Origin: Cytobacillus luteolus
Lineage (GTDB): Bacteria; Bacillota; Bacilli; Bacillales; Bacillaceae_L
Length of the DNA: 64,000 nt
Reading direction: 5' to 3'
Assembly (NCBI RefSeq): GCF_017873715.1
Contig: NZ_JAGGKM010000001.1
Span: 124,001 to 188,000 of the forward strand
This document shows positions 27,615-35,437 of the stretch, piece by piece; position 1 is the first letter of the stretch, and the number at the start of each line of letters is the position of its first letter. A program made the translations under genes and the position numbers. Below the pieces are notes generated by a model, which was not told the DNA's origin, did no database searches, and saw only the letters and a program-made list of their open reading frames with translations.

Positions 27615-28280
27615 TTATGATAAAATAGAAAAGGTCCCAGTTCCACCATTCACTTGGGTAAACATATCCATGAGTGACTGGACTAATTTTTCACATTGTT
27701 CAACAGATAAGGATGGCCTTAGATAAATAACTTGAACTGCATTTTTGGTTGCTTCAGTAACAGCTGTACGTTCGGAATCAACAAAAGGACTGCCGAATGG
27801 CCCTGTAGAGTCACCCGTTAGTAGTTTGTTTTCCATATTGATTAGTCGACCATTGATACCGGTGTATTCATCACCTGGTTTTCCAACTTTAAGCTCAATC
27901 TCACCATTTATTTTATCCGCATCATAGATACCAATGGGAACTTCATATTGCAGTGAAAAGAAGTTATTCAAATCAGCAGCTGAGTTAATGGTATGTAAGT
28001 AATCTTGTTTTTTAATTCGACGGTATAATGCTTCAATGGATGGACGATAGCGACTTGGGTCTGTTCCCACTTTTTTAAAAATGGCTCTCCACTCCTGGAT
28101 ACCCTCGATATCTGTAACAGCTTTATCTTCTAAATCAAAATAGATTGATTCTTGAAATAGCTGTAATCTTCCTTTTAGCATTTGTGGAGATTCACTAACC
28201 GTAATTGATGAATAGTGAATCACGCCGACCTTAAAATTAGGTACAAGGCTTTTGATATCTTCTGAAACCTTTATTTCCAT
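27615..28280 (-). CDS. B3/B4 tRNA-binding domain protein
   Basis: ATG 28280 is chosen because GGAGGG (28288-28293) lies seven bases upstream; the TTG at 28295 overlaps that site. The 221-residue protein is a stand-alone B3/B4 domain like that of phenylalanyl-tRNA synthetase beta: WRAIFKKVGTDPSRYRPSIEALYRR, PIGIYDADKI and the late GPFGSPFVDSERTAVT block. In the synthetase this fold edits misacylated tRNA. Free-standing versions are common in Bacillus and Clostridium, and their substrate is not settled. It is divergent from queG. Confidence 0.85.
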   Translation of the reverse strand: MEIKVSEDIKSLVPNFKVGVIHYSSITVSESPQMLKGRLQLFQESIYFDLEDKAVTDIEGIQEWRAIFKKVGTDPSRYRPSIEALYRRIKKQDYLHTINSAADLNNFFSLQYEVPIGIYDADKINGEIELKVGKPGDEYTGINGRLINMENKLLTGDSTGPFGSPFVDSERTAVTEATKNAVQVIYLRPSLSVEQCEKLVQSLMDMFTQVNGGTGTFSILS

Positions 28281-28363
28281 AAATTTTCCCTCCAACTATT
28301 GTTATTAGTAGTTTACCATAGGGAATGTGAAGAAAAGAAACGTAAAGAAAGGAGGTTTTAATA

Positions 28364-29509
28364 ATGGACGTAATAACTTTAAAACAAGAAATCATCGAAT
28401 ATAGTAAAACGATTGGCATTGATAAAATTGGGTTTGGAAGCGCAGATGTGTTTGAAGAGTTAAAGGAACGATTAAAAGTTCAACAGCAACTTAACTTCCA
28501 ATCAGGTTTTGAAGAATCGGATATCGAAAAACGTACTAACCCAGAGCTTTTATTACCAAGTGCAAAGTCGATTATTGCGATTGCACTGGCTTACCCTTCG
28601 AAAATGAAGGATGCACCTCAAAGTACAAAGGCTGAGCGCCGAGGTATTTTTTGCCGAGCTTCATGGGGAGAGGATTACCACCATATTCTAAGAGATCGTC
28701 TTCAAAAGCTTGAAGCTTTCATTCTAGAAAAAGTGCCCCATGCAAGGTTGAAATCAATGGTTGATACGGGAGAACTTTCTGACCGAGCAGTTGCAGAACG
28801 TTCTGGCATAGGCTGGAGCGGGAAAAACTGTGCCATCATCACACCAGAGTTTGGTTCATATGTGTATTTAGGTGAAATGATCACAACCATTCCGTTTCCA
28901 CCAGATACACCGATTGAAGACCAGTGTGGAACTTGTAATAAATGTGTTGAGGCATGTCCAACCGGAGCACTCGTTCAAGGTGGACAGCTAGATTCCAATA
29001 AATGTGTTGCCTTTTTAACACAAACAAAAGGTTTTCTACCAGAGGAATATCGAGTGAAAATAGGTAACCGCATATATGGCTGTGACTCTTGCCAAACAGC
29101 CTGTCCGAAAAACAAAGGCTTGGATTTTCACCTGCACCCTGAGATGGAGCCAGACCCAGAGGTTGTTAAGCCATTACTAAAGCCTCTTTTACAAATTAGC
29201 AATCGTGAGTTTAAGGAAACATTTGGTCCAATTTCAGGTTCATGGCGAGGGAAAAAGCCAATCCAGCGAAATGCGATTATTGCGCTAGCTCATTTTAAAG
29301 ATGAGTCGGCCATTCCTGATTTATTGCAGGTATTGAAAGAAGATCCTAGACCAGTGATAAGAGGTACGGCAGCTTGGGCACTTGGTAAGATAGGCAGGGA
29401 AGAAGTGCTAGAGGATTTACAAAAAGCGAATGAACGGGAGAAAGATGAAGAAGCGCAAAGAGAGATTACTGCGAGTATTCAGGTTTTGTTGGAAAAAGGG
29501 CTCGCTTGA
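28364..29509 (+). CDS. queG: Epoxyqueuosine reductase QueG
   Basis: This 381-residue enzyme performs the last step of queuosine synthesis in tRNA, reducing epoxyqueuosine with cobalamin and two 4Fe-4S clusters. Cluster cysteines are seen in CGTCNKCVEACPTGA and in CDSCQTACPKN with the further C in DSNKC. The cobalamin-domain signature VDTGELSDRAVAERSGIGWSGKN is present. The C-terminal 70 residues are HEAT-like repeats (IPDLLQVLKEDPRPVIRGTAAWALG). It corresponds to yhbA of B. subtilis, the first gene of the block that continues with yhbB, trmL, prkA and yhbH. ATG 28364 follows AAAGGAGG. Confidence 0.95.
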   Translation: MDVITLKQEIIEYSKTIGIDKIGFGSADVFEELKERLKVQQQLNFQSGFEESDIEKRTNPELLLPSAKSIIAIALAYPSKMKDAPQSTKAERRGIFCRASWGEDYHHILRDRLQKLEAFILEKVPHARLKSMVDTGELSDRAVAERSGIGWSGKNCAIITPEFGSYVYLGEMITTIPFPPDTPIEDQCGTCNKCVEACPTGALVQGGQLDSNKCVAFLTQTKGFLPEEYRVKIGNRIYGCDSCQTACPKNKGLDFHLHPEMEPDPEVVKPLLKPLLQISNREFKETFGPISGSWRGKKPIQRNAIIALAHFKDESAIPDLLQVLKEDPRPVIRGTAAWALGKIGREEVLEDLQKANEREKDEEAQREITASIQVLLEKGLA

Positions 29510-29521
29510 AGGGTTTTATTA

Positions 29522-29708
29522 GGACACGGATCGCGGTATAAAGGAAAGACAAGTCTGAGTGAGAGCTTTATTGGGACAGGTTGAGTGGAGTAAAGTGTGA
29601 ACCAGTCCGAATAAGAGCAGGATTGGTACAGGTTGAGTGTTTCAAAGAGTGAACCAGTCCGAATAAGTGCTGCATTCGGACTCATTAAGAAGGAAAAAGA
29701 AGTCCGAA
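29522..29708. repeat. 52-bp register repeat array between convergent genes
   Basis: GGACA/GGTACA/GGACTC landmarks fall at 29522, 29574, 29626 and 29678, exactly 52 bp apart. A second landmark, AGTC, recurs at 29552, 29604 and 29656, again 52 apart. The two best units share ACAGGTTGAGTG, AGTGNGAACCAGTCCGAATAAG and GC. AACCAGT can pair with the ACAGGTT of the same unit. No credible ORF. Confidence 0.8.
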
Positions 29709-29734
29709 AACCCCACTATCCCATTAAAAAATAC

Positions 29735-29782
29735 ACATAAGAAAATGCTGTTGAAACCAACTCCAACAGCGTTTTCTTATGT
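29735..29782. terminator. Strong bidirectional terminator
   Basis: ACATAAGAAAATGCTGTTG pairs with CAACAGCGTTTTCTTATGT over 19 positions with one G-T pair. It serves the DUF4188 gene on the minus strand and possibly queG on the plus strand. Confidence 0.8.
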
Positions 29783-29808
29783 TATTTTACACCTTAGCAA
29801 ACCTAAAT

Positions 29809-30282
29809 TTAAGCATCCAGCCTTTTTCGAGAAGAGTTAATAGCAGGTGTGATCGCTTTATTTCCAAACGCCCTTGCGAGTCCAAATAAGGGCATATTTC
29901 CATAAATAGATTCCGATTTTCCCTTAGGCACAATATAGGTTTCATGATAAATGCCCACTGCATCGTTGTTTCGCACTTTTTCATTAAATGATTTCCAAGC
30001 CTTCATGTGAGTTGGACCTTTTGCGTATGCAAGGAGACCGTCCTCTGATTTCCAGTACTGAACCATTAGAGATGTACGTAATCCAAAGAATGTTTCTAGT
30101 GACAAAAATCCTGTGTCCCTATTTGTATATAATTCTTGAATCATTGGTCCCATTGCTGAGAAAACAGGAAACCATTTGTGAATGGCCCACCATTTGTTAA
30201 TGCGCATTCCAATGATAAAAACAACAATTTTGTCTTCATTCTGAGATGTGTACCGTCCGCTAAAAATTTCTTTTCCCATCAT
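29809..30282 (-). CDS. DUF4188 protein (monooxygenase-like fold)
   Basis: A 157-residue DUF4188 member: VFIIGMRINKWWAIHKWFPVFSAM, GFLSLETFFGLRTSLMVQYWKSEDGLLAYAKG and KSFNEKVRNNDAVGIYHETYIV. This alpha/beta fold is related to small ABM-type monooxygenases and heme-degrading proteins; activity is unknown. ATG 30282 overlaps the padR stop (TAATG), with a second ATG at 30279. A padR-DUF4188 pair is a recurrent arrangement, implying that PadR controls this gene in response to some toxic or phenolic compound. Confidence 0.8.
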   Translation of the reverse strand: MMGKEIFSGRYTSQNEDKIVVFIIGMRINKWWAIHKWFPVFSAMGPMIQELYTNRDTGFLSLETFFGLRTSLMVQYWKSEDGLLAYAKGPTHMKAWKSFNEKVRNNDAVGIYHETYIVPKGKSESIYGNMPLFGLARAFGNKAITPAINSSRKRLDA

Positions 30283-30830
30283 TATTCCTCCTTCAATGAC
30301 GAAATCGTATACTCACACCAATCAATTCCAGCTTGTGTGGTGCGCTTTCCATAATCCAATGTAAAAACCCAATATTTCGCATCAGCACTAGTAGATGAAT
30401 GTTCCAAAATCATCTTCTCAATCGATCGATAGATAGTAAGTCTTTCTTTTAACTTTTCTAGGTATTGTCTTATTTGTTGGGTTGTAATTTCATTGCTTTG
30501 ATGGCGACTAAAAAATAGCTTTAGCAGTACTTCATTTTTTTCGAATGGAATTTCTTGAAGTGGAGACCTTAACCAATCCTGAAGTGCGGCCTCTCCATCA
30601 GCAGTTAAATAATATTCCTTTTTATCAGGCTTTCCTTCTTGGGGGGTATCTAGGACCGTCGCTAAACCTTCCTGTACTATGAGCTTTAGATTCGGATAGA
30701 TTTGACCATAGCTTATTTTCCAAAAATGATTAAGGCTATTATCAATCAGTTGCTTAATCTCATAGCCCGAATGACAGCCGGTGGTTAATAAACCAAGAAT
30801 AGCGTACTTTGAATAGTTTTCAGCTTTCAT
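30282..30830 (-). CDS. PadR-family transcriptional regulator
   Basis: The start is ATG 30830, with AGGAGT just upstream. The 182-residue protein has the PadR winged helix (YAILGLLTTGCHSGYEIKQLID, WKISYGQIYPNLKLIVQEGLA, KKEYYLTADGEAAL) and the C-terminal Vir_act_alpha_C helical dimerisation domain. It is translationally coupled to DUF4188. A symmetrical AT-rich palindrome immediately upstream (30845-30876) suggests autoregulation. Confidence 0.9.
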   Translation of the reverse strand: MKAENYSKYAILGLLTTGCHSGYEIKQLIDNSLNHFWKISYGQIYPNLKLIVQEGLATVLDTPQEGKPDKKEYYLTADGEAALQDWLRSPLQEIPFEKNEVLLKLFFSRHQSNEITTQQIRQYLEKLKERLTIYRSIEKMILEHSSTSADAKYWVFTLDYGKRTTQAGIDWCEYTISSLKEE

Positions 30831-30844
30831 AAAAACTCCTTTTG

Positions 30845-30876
30845 TATATCTCATTGATATATATCATTTAGATATA
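30845..30876 (-). promoter_or_regulatory. Probable PadR operator
   Basis: TATATCT (30845-30851) and AGATATA (30870-30876) are symmetrical around the inner palindrome GATATATATC (30856-30865); all share the centre 30860.5. It lies 15 bases upstream of the padR start, so bound PadR would block initiation. Confidence 0.6.
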
Positions 30877-31018
30877 TAATACTACTAGCTTTATTGGAAG
30901 TAAATGGTTAACTTTAAAAGTTCTGCACAAATATCTATTCGCCAAAAGTTTCACTCATTCTCCCTAAACTTCGTTATATACATAATCTAGAAGCTACTTT
31001 TTCTAAATCTTTAGAAGG

Positions 31019-31918
31019 TTGGTGATCTTCCTGTCTATTAAAGAAACAATCCTACAATCTGTTGAGAATAAAGTGCAGGCCTATGTTGGCAATTCACGTG
31101 CACATTTAAAGGAAGCTGATTTAGACCTAATTGATCGTAAAAAAGAACTAGCCCACAGTAGAAATGCTGAAATTGTAAAGTGTCGGGCAGAAGGGCAAGT
31201 AATTAGTAAAAACAAAGTAGATGACCAGACTTATTTAAATTACCTCGTTCACTATCAGTTTTTATTGAATCAAAATGAAAGACTCTACCTAGAAGAGGTT
31301 TGTGAAGAGAGAAGAGCTATTTTTCAAGGAAATGAGCTCATTAATGATGAGGAAATACAAAAGCAAGAAGAAGAATCCTTCCATGAAACCCTTGAAAGAG
31401 ATGGAAGTGAATCAGAAGATACAAGAGGCTTTAAGTACAACCGATTAGAGGCTGTGAGGTATGCAGAACAATGGTGGAATAGTTACAATCCAAAATACAA
31501 AAAGTTCGAGGTCGATTGCACAAATTATGTTTCTCAATGCTTACATGCAGGCGGCGCACCTATGACAGGTTATCCGAATCGAAGTAAGGGTTGGTGGATG
31601 AGAAGCAATAACTGGAGTTTTAGTTGGTCAGTTGCGCATGCTCTTAGATGGCATTTAAGTGGAGCAAAATCCGGACTGAGAGGTAGAGAGGTAAGTTCAC
31701 CAGAGGAGCTTATGTTAGGGGATATCATTTGTTATGACTTTGAAGGAGATGGGCGTTTTAACCATAACACCATAGTTGTTGCGAAGGACGAAAATAATAT
31801 GCCTTTAGTGAACGCGCATACCACGAACAGTCGAATGAGATATTGGGAATATACAGATTCAACAGCCTACACGCCGAACATAAAGTATAAGTTTTTTACG
31901 ATTGTCGATGATGATTAG
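31019..31918 (+). CDS. yhbB: YhbB-like putative amidase
   Basis: The 300-residue product has a helical, charged N-terminal half and a C-terminal Amidase_6 (papain-like) domain from about residue 140. Catalytic Cys is in VDCTNYVSQCLHAGG, His in FNHNTIVV, and NAHTTNSR follows. The exact start is unclear: TTG 31019 and GTG 31022 overlap the only ribosome-binding sequence (AGAAGGTTGGTGATC), so a CTG or ATT at 31031-31037 may be used. It sits between queG and trmL as in B. subtilis. No signal peptide is apparent. Confidence 0.8.
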   Translation: MVIFLSIKETILQSVENKVQAYVGNSRAHLKEADLDLIDRKKELAHSRNAEIVKCRAEGQVISKNKVDDQTYLNYLVHYQFLLNQNERLYLEEVCEERRAIFQGNELINDEEIQKQEEESFHETLERDGSESEDTRGFKYNRLEAVRYAEQWWNSYNPKYKKFEVDCTNYVSQCLHAGGAPMTGYPNRSKGWWMRSNNWSFSWSVAHALRWHLSGAKSGLRGREVSSPEELMLGDIICYDFEGDGRFNHNTIVVAKDENNMPLVNAHTTNSRMRYWEYTDSTAYTPNIKYKFFTIVDDD

Positions 31919-31969
31919 TACTTTTATAGCTTTTGCCAAAAGGTGTATAATAACACCGAGGTGAATGAT

Positions 31970-32446
31970 GTGGGTATACACGTAGTATTATATCAACCAG
32001 AGAATCCATCAAATACAGGAAATATTGTACGTACATGTGCAGGAACAAATGCAAACTTGCATTTAATCCATCCGTTGGGCTTCTCCACTGATGATAAAAT
32101 GTTAAAACGAGCTGGATTAGATTATTGGGAGCATGTCGATTTACAATACTATAATTCAATAGATGAATTTTACGAAAAAAATCAGAACGGTGAATTTCAC
32201 TTCATCACGGAACATGGCGAAAAACAGCATTCTTCTTTTGATTACAGTGATCTTTCTAAAGACTACTTCTTTATTTTTGGGAGCGAAACGACAGGGCTTC
32301 CAAAAGAAATGATTGAACAAAATAGGGACCGCTCCTTACGCCTACCAATGACAGAAAAAATTCAAGCACTTAACATGTCAAACACAGCTGCCATCCTAAT
32401 CTATGAAGCTTTGAGGCAACAAAATTTTAATGGGCTTACTCTTTAA
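31970..32446 (+). CDS. trmL: tRNA (cytidine(34)-2'-O)-methyltransferase TrmL
   Basis: GTG 31970 is six bases after GAGGTG, giving 158 residues. SPOUT fold: HVVLYQPENPSNTGNIVRTCAG, YFFIFGSETTGLPKE and LRLPMTEKIQALNMSNTAAILIYEAL are the three trefoil-knot motifs. It methylates the wobble nucleotide of tRNA-Leu isoacceptors. The B. subtilis equivalent is cspR in the same position. A terminator at 32641 follows a repeat element. Confidence 0.93.
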   Translation: MGIHVVLYQPENPSNTGNIVRTCAGTNANLHLIHPLGFSTDDKMLKRAGLDYWEHVDLQYYNSIDEFYEKNQNGEFHFITEHGEKQHSSFDYSDLSKDYFFIFGSETTGLPKEMIEQNRDRSLRLPMTEKIQALNMSNTAAILIYEALRQQNFNGLTL

Positions 32447-32490
32447 ATTATAGGTAAGGTAATGAGCTTTGTGATGAGTTGATTAACTAA

Positions 32491-32613
32491 GGTGATTTCT
32501 GCGGAAGGCACGAGACTCCTGCGGGAGTAGCGAGTCATAGTGAGACCCCGCAGGCGTAGCCGAGGAGGCTCACGGACCGCCCGCGGAAAGCGAGTGCCTG
32601 CAGCGGAAATCAA
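32491..32613. repeat. GC-rich palindromic Bacillus element, copy 2
   Basis: It shares with 15967-16095 the ordered core GAGACTCCTGCGGGA, GTGAGACCCCGCA, GAGGAGGCTCAC and CCCGCGGAAAGCGAGT. The ends form an imperfect inverted repeat (GTGATTTCTGC ... GCGGAAATCAA; AGGCACGAG ... GAGTGCCT). It is inserted between trmL and its terminator. Confidence 0.85.
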
Positions 32614-32640
32614 CTGGTATTAACAGAAGTAATCCATAAA

Positions 32641-32680
32641 AAAATGACCTTCGTCAAACCAGACGCAGGTCATTTTTATT
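32641..32680 (+). terminator. Rho-independent terminator of trmL
   Basis: AAAATGACCT (32641-32650) pairs with AGGTCATTTT (32667-32676), extended by GTC/GAC, followed by TATTTAT. Confidence 0.8.
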
Positions 32681-32689
32681 TATGGTTAC

Positions 32690-32782
32690 TTATTTTTTTA
32701 CACCTGGCTTATCATTGTATCCAGCTGTGAAGATCGCTGATAAGAACGCAATACATACACCTAAAATTAGAATTAATCTCAT
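32690..32782 (-). CDS. 30-residue single-span membrane peptide
   Basis: ATG 32782 has AAGGAGGA (32791-32798) at ideal spacing, and the frame ends with TAA at 32690. The peptide is one hydrophobic helix (LILILGVCIAFLSAIFTAGY) followed by a polar tail (NDKPGVKK). Small one-span peptides of this kind are frequent in Bacillus sporulation and stress responses. I cannot name it. It is convergent with trmL. Confidence 0.6.
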   Translation of the reverse strand: MRLILILGVCIAFLSAIFTAGYNDKPGVKK

Positions 32783-33113
32783 GTGTGTCTTCCTCCTTAT
32801 TACTATAGTACCCAATCATAAACACAATATAGCCTTATTATAGCGCAATGACAAATGAATGGGAATGGAAACTGTGGACAATTTGTTACTTTTTTTCGAT
32901 TTCATCCAAAGAAGCGATATTCATAGGCACCTCGTCTTGATAAAAAACATAGACTAAAGAAATTCTTTAAAATTTTTCTTCAACCCACTTCATGTGAATT
33001 CAATTGTCCACTAACTAGGATTCATAAATTCATATTTTCGAACGAATGATACCGGACATCCTCGCATAAAGTGTAGTAACATGCGCAACCACCTTAGAAA
33101 AGAGGAGGCCTTT
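32783..33113 (+). other. Upstream region of prkA
   Basis: No gene was seen. A TTCATATT motif at about 33026-33033, followed by ATACC about 15 bases on, loosely resembles a SigE promoter, as expected for prkA, but the match is too weak to call. Confidence 0.3.
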
Positions 33114-35009
33114 ATGGATATTTTAAAGAAAATTGAACAGTTCCGTGAAGATGAACAACGTTTAAAGTGGGAAGGTACCTTCGCTGATTACTTAGAGATC
33201 ATTAAAGAAAGGCCAATTGTGGCACAATCAGCTCACTCAAGAGTTTACAATATGGTTAAGGATGCAGGAATTGAAGATGTAAATGGCCAACGAAAATACA
33301 AGTTTTTCGACCATCAGCTATTTGGGTTAGAAGAAGCTTTAGAGCGACTTGTGGAGGAGTACTTTCACCCTGCTGCTAAGAGACTAGATGTAAGAAAACG
33401 TATCTTGCTATTAATGGGACCTGTAAGTGGTGGTAAGTCGACACTCGTTACGATGTTAAAAAGAGGGTTAGAGGCATACTCTCATACTGATCGAGGAGCT
33501 GTTTATGCAATTAAAGGCTGTCCGATGCATGAGGATCCACTTCACTTAATCCCACATCACTTAAGACAAGATTTTTACAAGGAATATGGAATTCGTATTG
33601 AAGGAAATCTTTCACCATTAAACATGATGCGCCTTGAAAAAGAATACGGTGGAAGAATTGAAGATGTAAAAGTTGAACGCATCTTCCTATCTGAGGATAA
33701 GCGTACTGGTATTGGGACATTCAGTCCATCTGATCCTAAGTCACAGGACATTGCAGATTTAACAGGAAGTATTGATTTCTCTACAATTGCAGAGTTCGGA
33801 TCAGAATCTGATCCAAGAGCGTATCGATTTGATGGGGAATTAAACAAGGCAAACCGTGGGATGATGGAGTTCCAGGAAATGCTTAAATGTGATGAGAAGT
33901 TCTTATGGCACTTATTATCTCTAACACAAGAAGGAAACTTTAAAGCAGGGCGATTCGCATTGATCTCAGCTGATGAGTTAATTGTTGCTCATACCAATGA
34001 AACAGAGTATCGTTCCTTTATTTCAAATAAAAAGAATGAAGCATTGCACTCTCGTATTATTGTAATGCCAGTTCCTTATAACTTAAAAGTAAGTCAGGAA
34101 GAGCGAATCTATCAAAAGATGATAGGTGAAAGTGATGTTAGTGATGTTCATATTGCACCACACACTCTAAGAGTAGCTGCGATGTTTACGATTTTAACTC
34201 GTTTAAAGCCATCTAAAAAAGGCGATGTGGACCTTGTTAAAAAAATGAGATTGTACGATGGCGAAAGTGTTGAAGGCTTTAACTCAATAGATGTAGGGGA
34301 ACTTCAAAAGGAATACGCCGATGAGGGAATGAGTGGAATTGACCCGCGTTACGTTATTAATCGAATTTCTTCTACCATTATTAGAAAAGAAGTTCCATCT
34401 CTTAACGCACTAGATGTATTAAGGTCGTTAAAAGAAGGGCTTGAACATCATCCTTCCATCTCAAACGAAGATCGTGAGCGCTACTTAAACTTTATCTCGG
34501 TTGCTAGAAAAGAATATGACGATATTGCTAAGAAAGAAGTGCAGAAGGCTTTCGTTTATTCCTATGAGGAGTCTGCTAAGACATTGATGGATAACTATTT
34601 AGATAATGTTGAAGCGTATTGTAATAAGAATAAGCTGAGAGATCCTTTAACTGGAGAAGAAATGAATCCAGATGAGAAGTTAATGCGTTCAATTGAGGAG
34701 CAGATCGGTATCTCTGAAAATGCGAAAAAAGCATTCCGTGAAGAAATCTTAATTCGTATTTCAGCTTATGCCCGTAAAGGAAAGAGATTTGATTATAACT
34801 CGCATGAGCGTTTGAGAGAGGCGATTCAGAAGAAGCTATTCGCAGATCTCAAGGATGTTGTTAAGATTACGACTTCATCAAAAACACCTGACGAGCAACA
34901 ATTGAAGAAAGTAAATGAAGTTGTTGCTAGGTTAATTGATGAGCATGGCTATAACTCTACTTCTGCAAATGAACTGCTTCGCTATGTAGGAAGCTTATTA
35001 AATCGATAA
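33114..35009 (+). CDS. prkA: PrkA serine protein kinase/AAA protein
   Basis: ATG 33114 is six bases after GGAGG and gives 631 residues, the same as B. subtilis PrkA. The N-terminal AAA part has Walker A GPVSGGKST and continues to LHSRIIVMPVPYNLKV. The C-terminal PrkA/kinase-like domain has YSYEESAKTLMDNYLDN and ends VGSLLNR. PrkA acts in sporulation in Bacillus (mother-cell sigma-K control; kinase and, more recently, Lon-like protease activities have been reported) and is functionally tied to YhbH and SpoVR. yhbH follows 428 bases later. Confidence 0.96.
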   Translation: MDILKKIEQFREDEQRLKWEGTFADYLEIIKERPIVAQSAHSRVYNMVKDAGIEDVNGQRKYKFFDHQLFGLEEALERLVEEYFHPAAKRLDVRKRILLLMGPVSGGKSTLVTMLKRGLEAYSHTDRGAVYAIKGCPMHEDPLHLIPHHLRQDFYKEYGIRIEGNLSPLNMMRLEKEYGGRIEDVKVERIFLSEDKRTGIGTFSPSDPKSQDIADLTGSIDFSTIAEFGSESDPRAYRFDGELNKANRGMMEFQEMLKCDEKFLWHLLSLTQEGNFKAGRFALISADELIVAHTNETEYRSFISNKKNEALHSRIIVMPVPYNLKVSQEERIYQKMIGESDVSDVHIAPHTLRVAAMFTILTRLKPSKKGDVDLVKKMRLYDGESVEGFNSIDVGELQKEYADEGMSGIDPRYVINRISSTIIRKEVPSLNALDVLRSLKEGLEHHPSISNEDRERYLNFISVARKEYDDIAKKEVQKAFVYSYEESAKTLMDNYLDNVEAYCNKNKLRDPLTGEEMNPDEKLMRSIEEQIGISENAKKAFREEILIRISAYARKGKRFDYNSHERLREAIQKKLFADLKDVVKITTSSKTPDEQQLKKVNEVVARLIDEHGYNSTSANELLRYVGSLLNR

Positions 35010-35018
35010 TAAATAAGC

Positions 35019-35052
35019 GGGTTAGATCAATACGATCTGGCCCTTTTGTTTT
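35019..35052 (+). terminator. Rho-independent terminator of prkA
   Basis: GGGTTAGATC (35019-35028) pairs with GATCTGGCCC (35034-35043) with G-T pairs, followed by TTTTGTTTTT. Confidence 0.85.
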
Positions 35053-35065
35053 TACCATGTGCAAC

Positions 35066-35140
35066 TTAAACAAACATTTGAATAGTTGCATTGAGGCCAC
35101 TCATATCAATGGGTTGAAAAAACTAAACAAACGTTTGATT
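35066..35140. repeat. Bipartite AAACGTTTG palindrome element, copy 1
   Basis: TAAACAAACATTTGAAT and TAAACAAACGTTTGATT are direct copies of a palindrome, 57 bp apart (35068 and 35125). The spacing and the intervening sequence match the element at 54299-54373 (about 28 of 41 intervening positions identical by eye). Both lie just downstream of a gene. Confidence 0.65.
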
Positions 35141-35206
35141 GGATGACTATTGAAAAAAGTGTGGTTCATATAGACCTTCAAATTTACTATGGTAAAAAAG
35201 TTTTCG

Positions 35207-35277
35207 AAATTAGACAAGGGAAGAGAGAACTTGTCTAATTTTAGTAAGGACAAACTTAATTTTCAAAATTATTTGTC
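35207..35277 (+). other. Two unexplained palindromes upstream of yhbH
   Basis: AAATTAGACAAG (35207-35218) pairs perfectly with CTTGTCTAATTT (35230-35241), forming a terminator-like hairpin with TTTTAG. Eight bases later GACAAA-TTAATTTT ... AAAATTA-TTTGTC (35249-35277) is a near-perfect palindrome. No ORF lies between the prkA terminator and these, so a small RNA or leader is possible. The rest of 35278-35437 is AT-rich without clear features. Confidence 0.5.
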
Positions 35278-35437
35278 AATAATTCAGTCTTTCTGCATAG
35301 GATAGAGTAATCCACTTTTATATGCAGATAATGTTAGCTAGATCGTTAAAAAAAGCGTCAAGATACTGTATGTGAATGTTTTAAGAAGTGTGCATTATTT
35401 TTAAAATTTTATATTAAAAAAGTAGGAGGGGATTTGA

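Noticed and set aside
29479-29685. Minus-strand 68-aa ORF
   Set aside because: It covers the end of queG and the 29.6 kb repeats and has no start signal.
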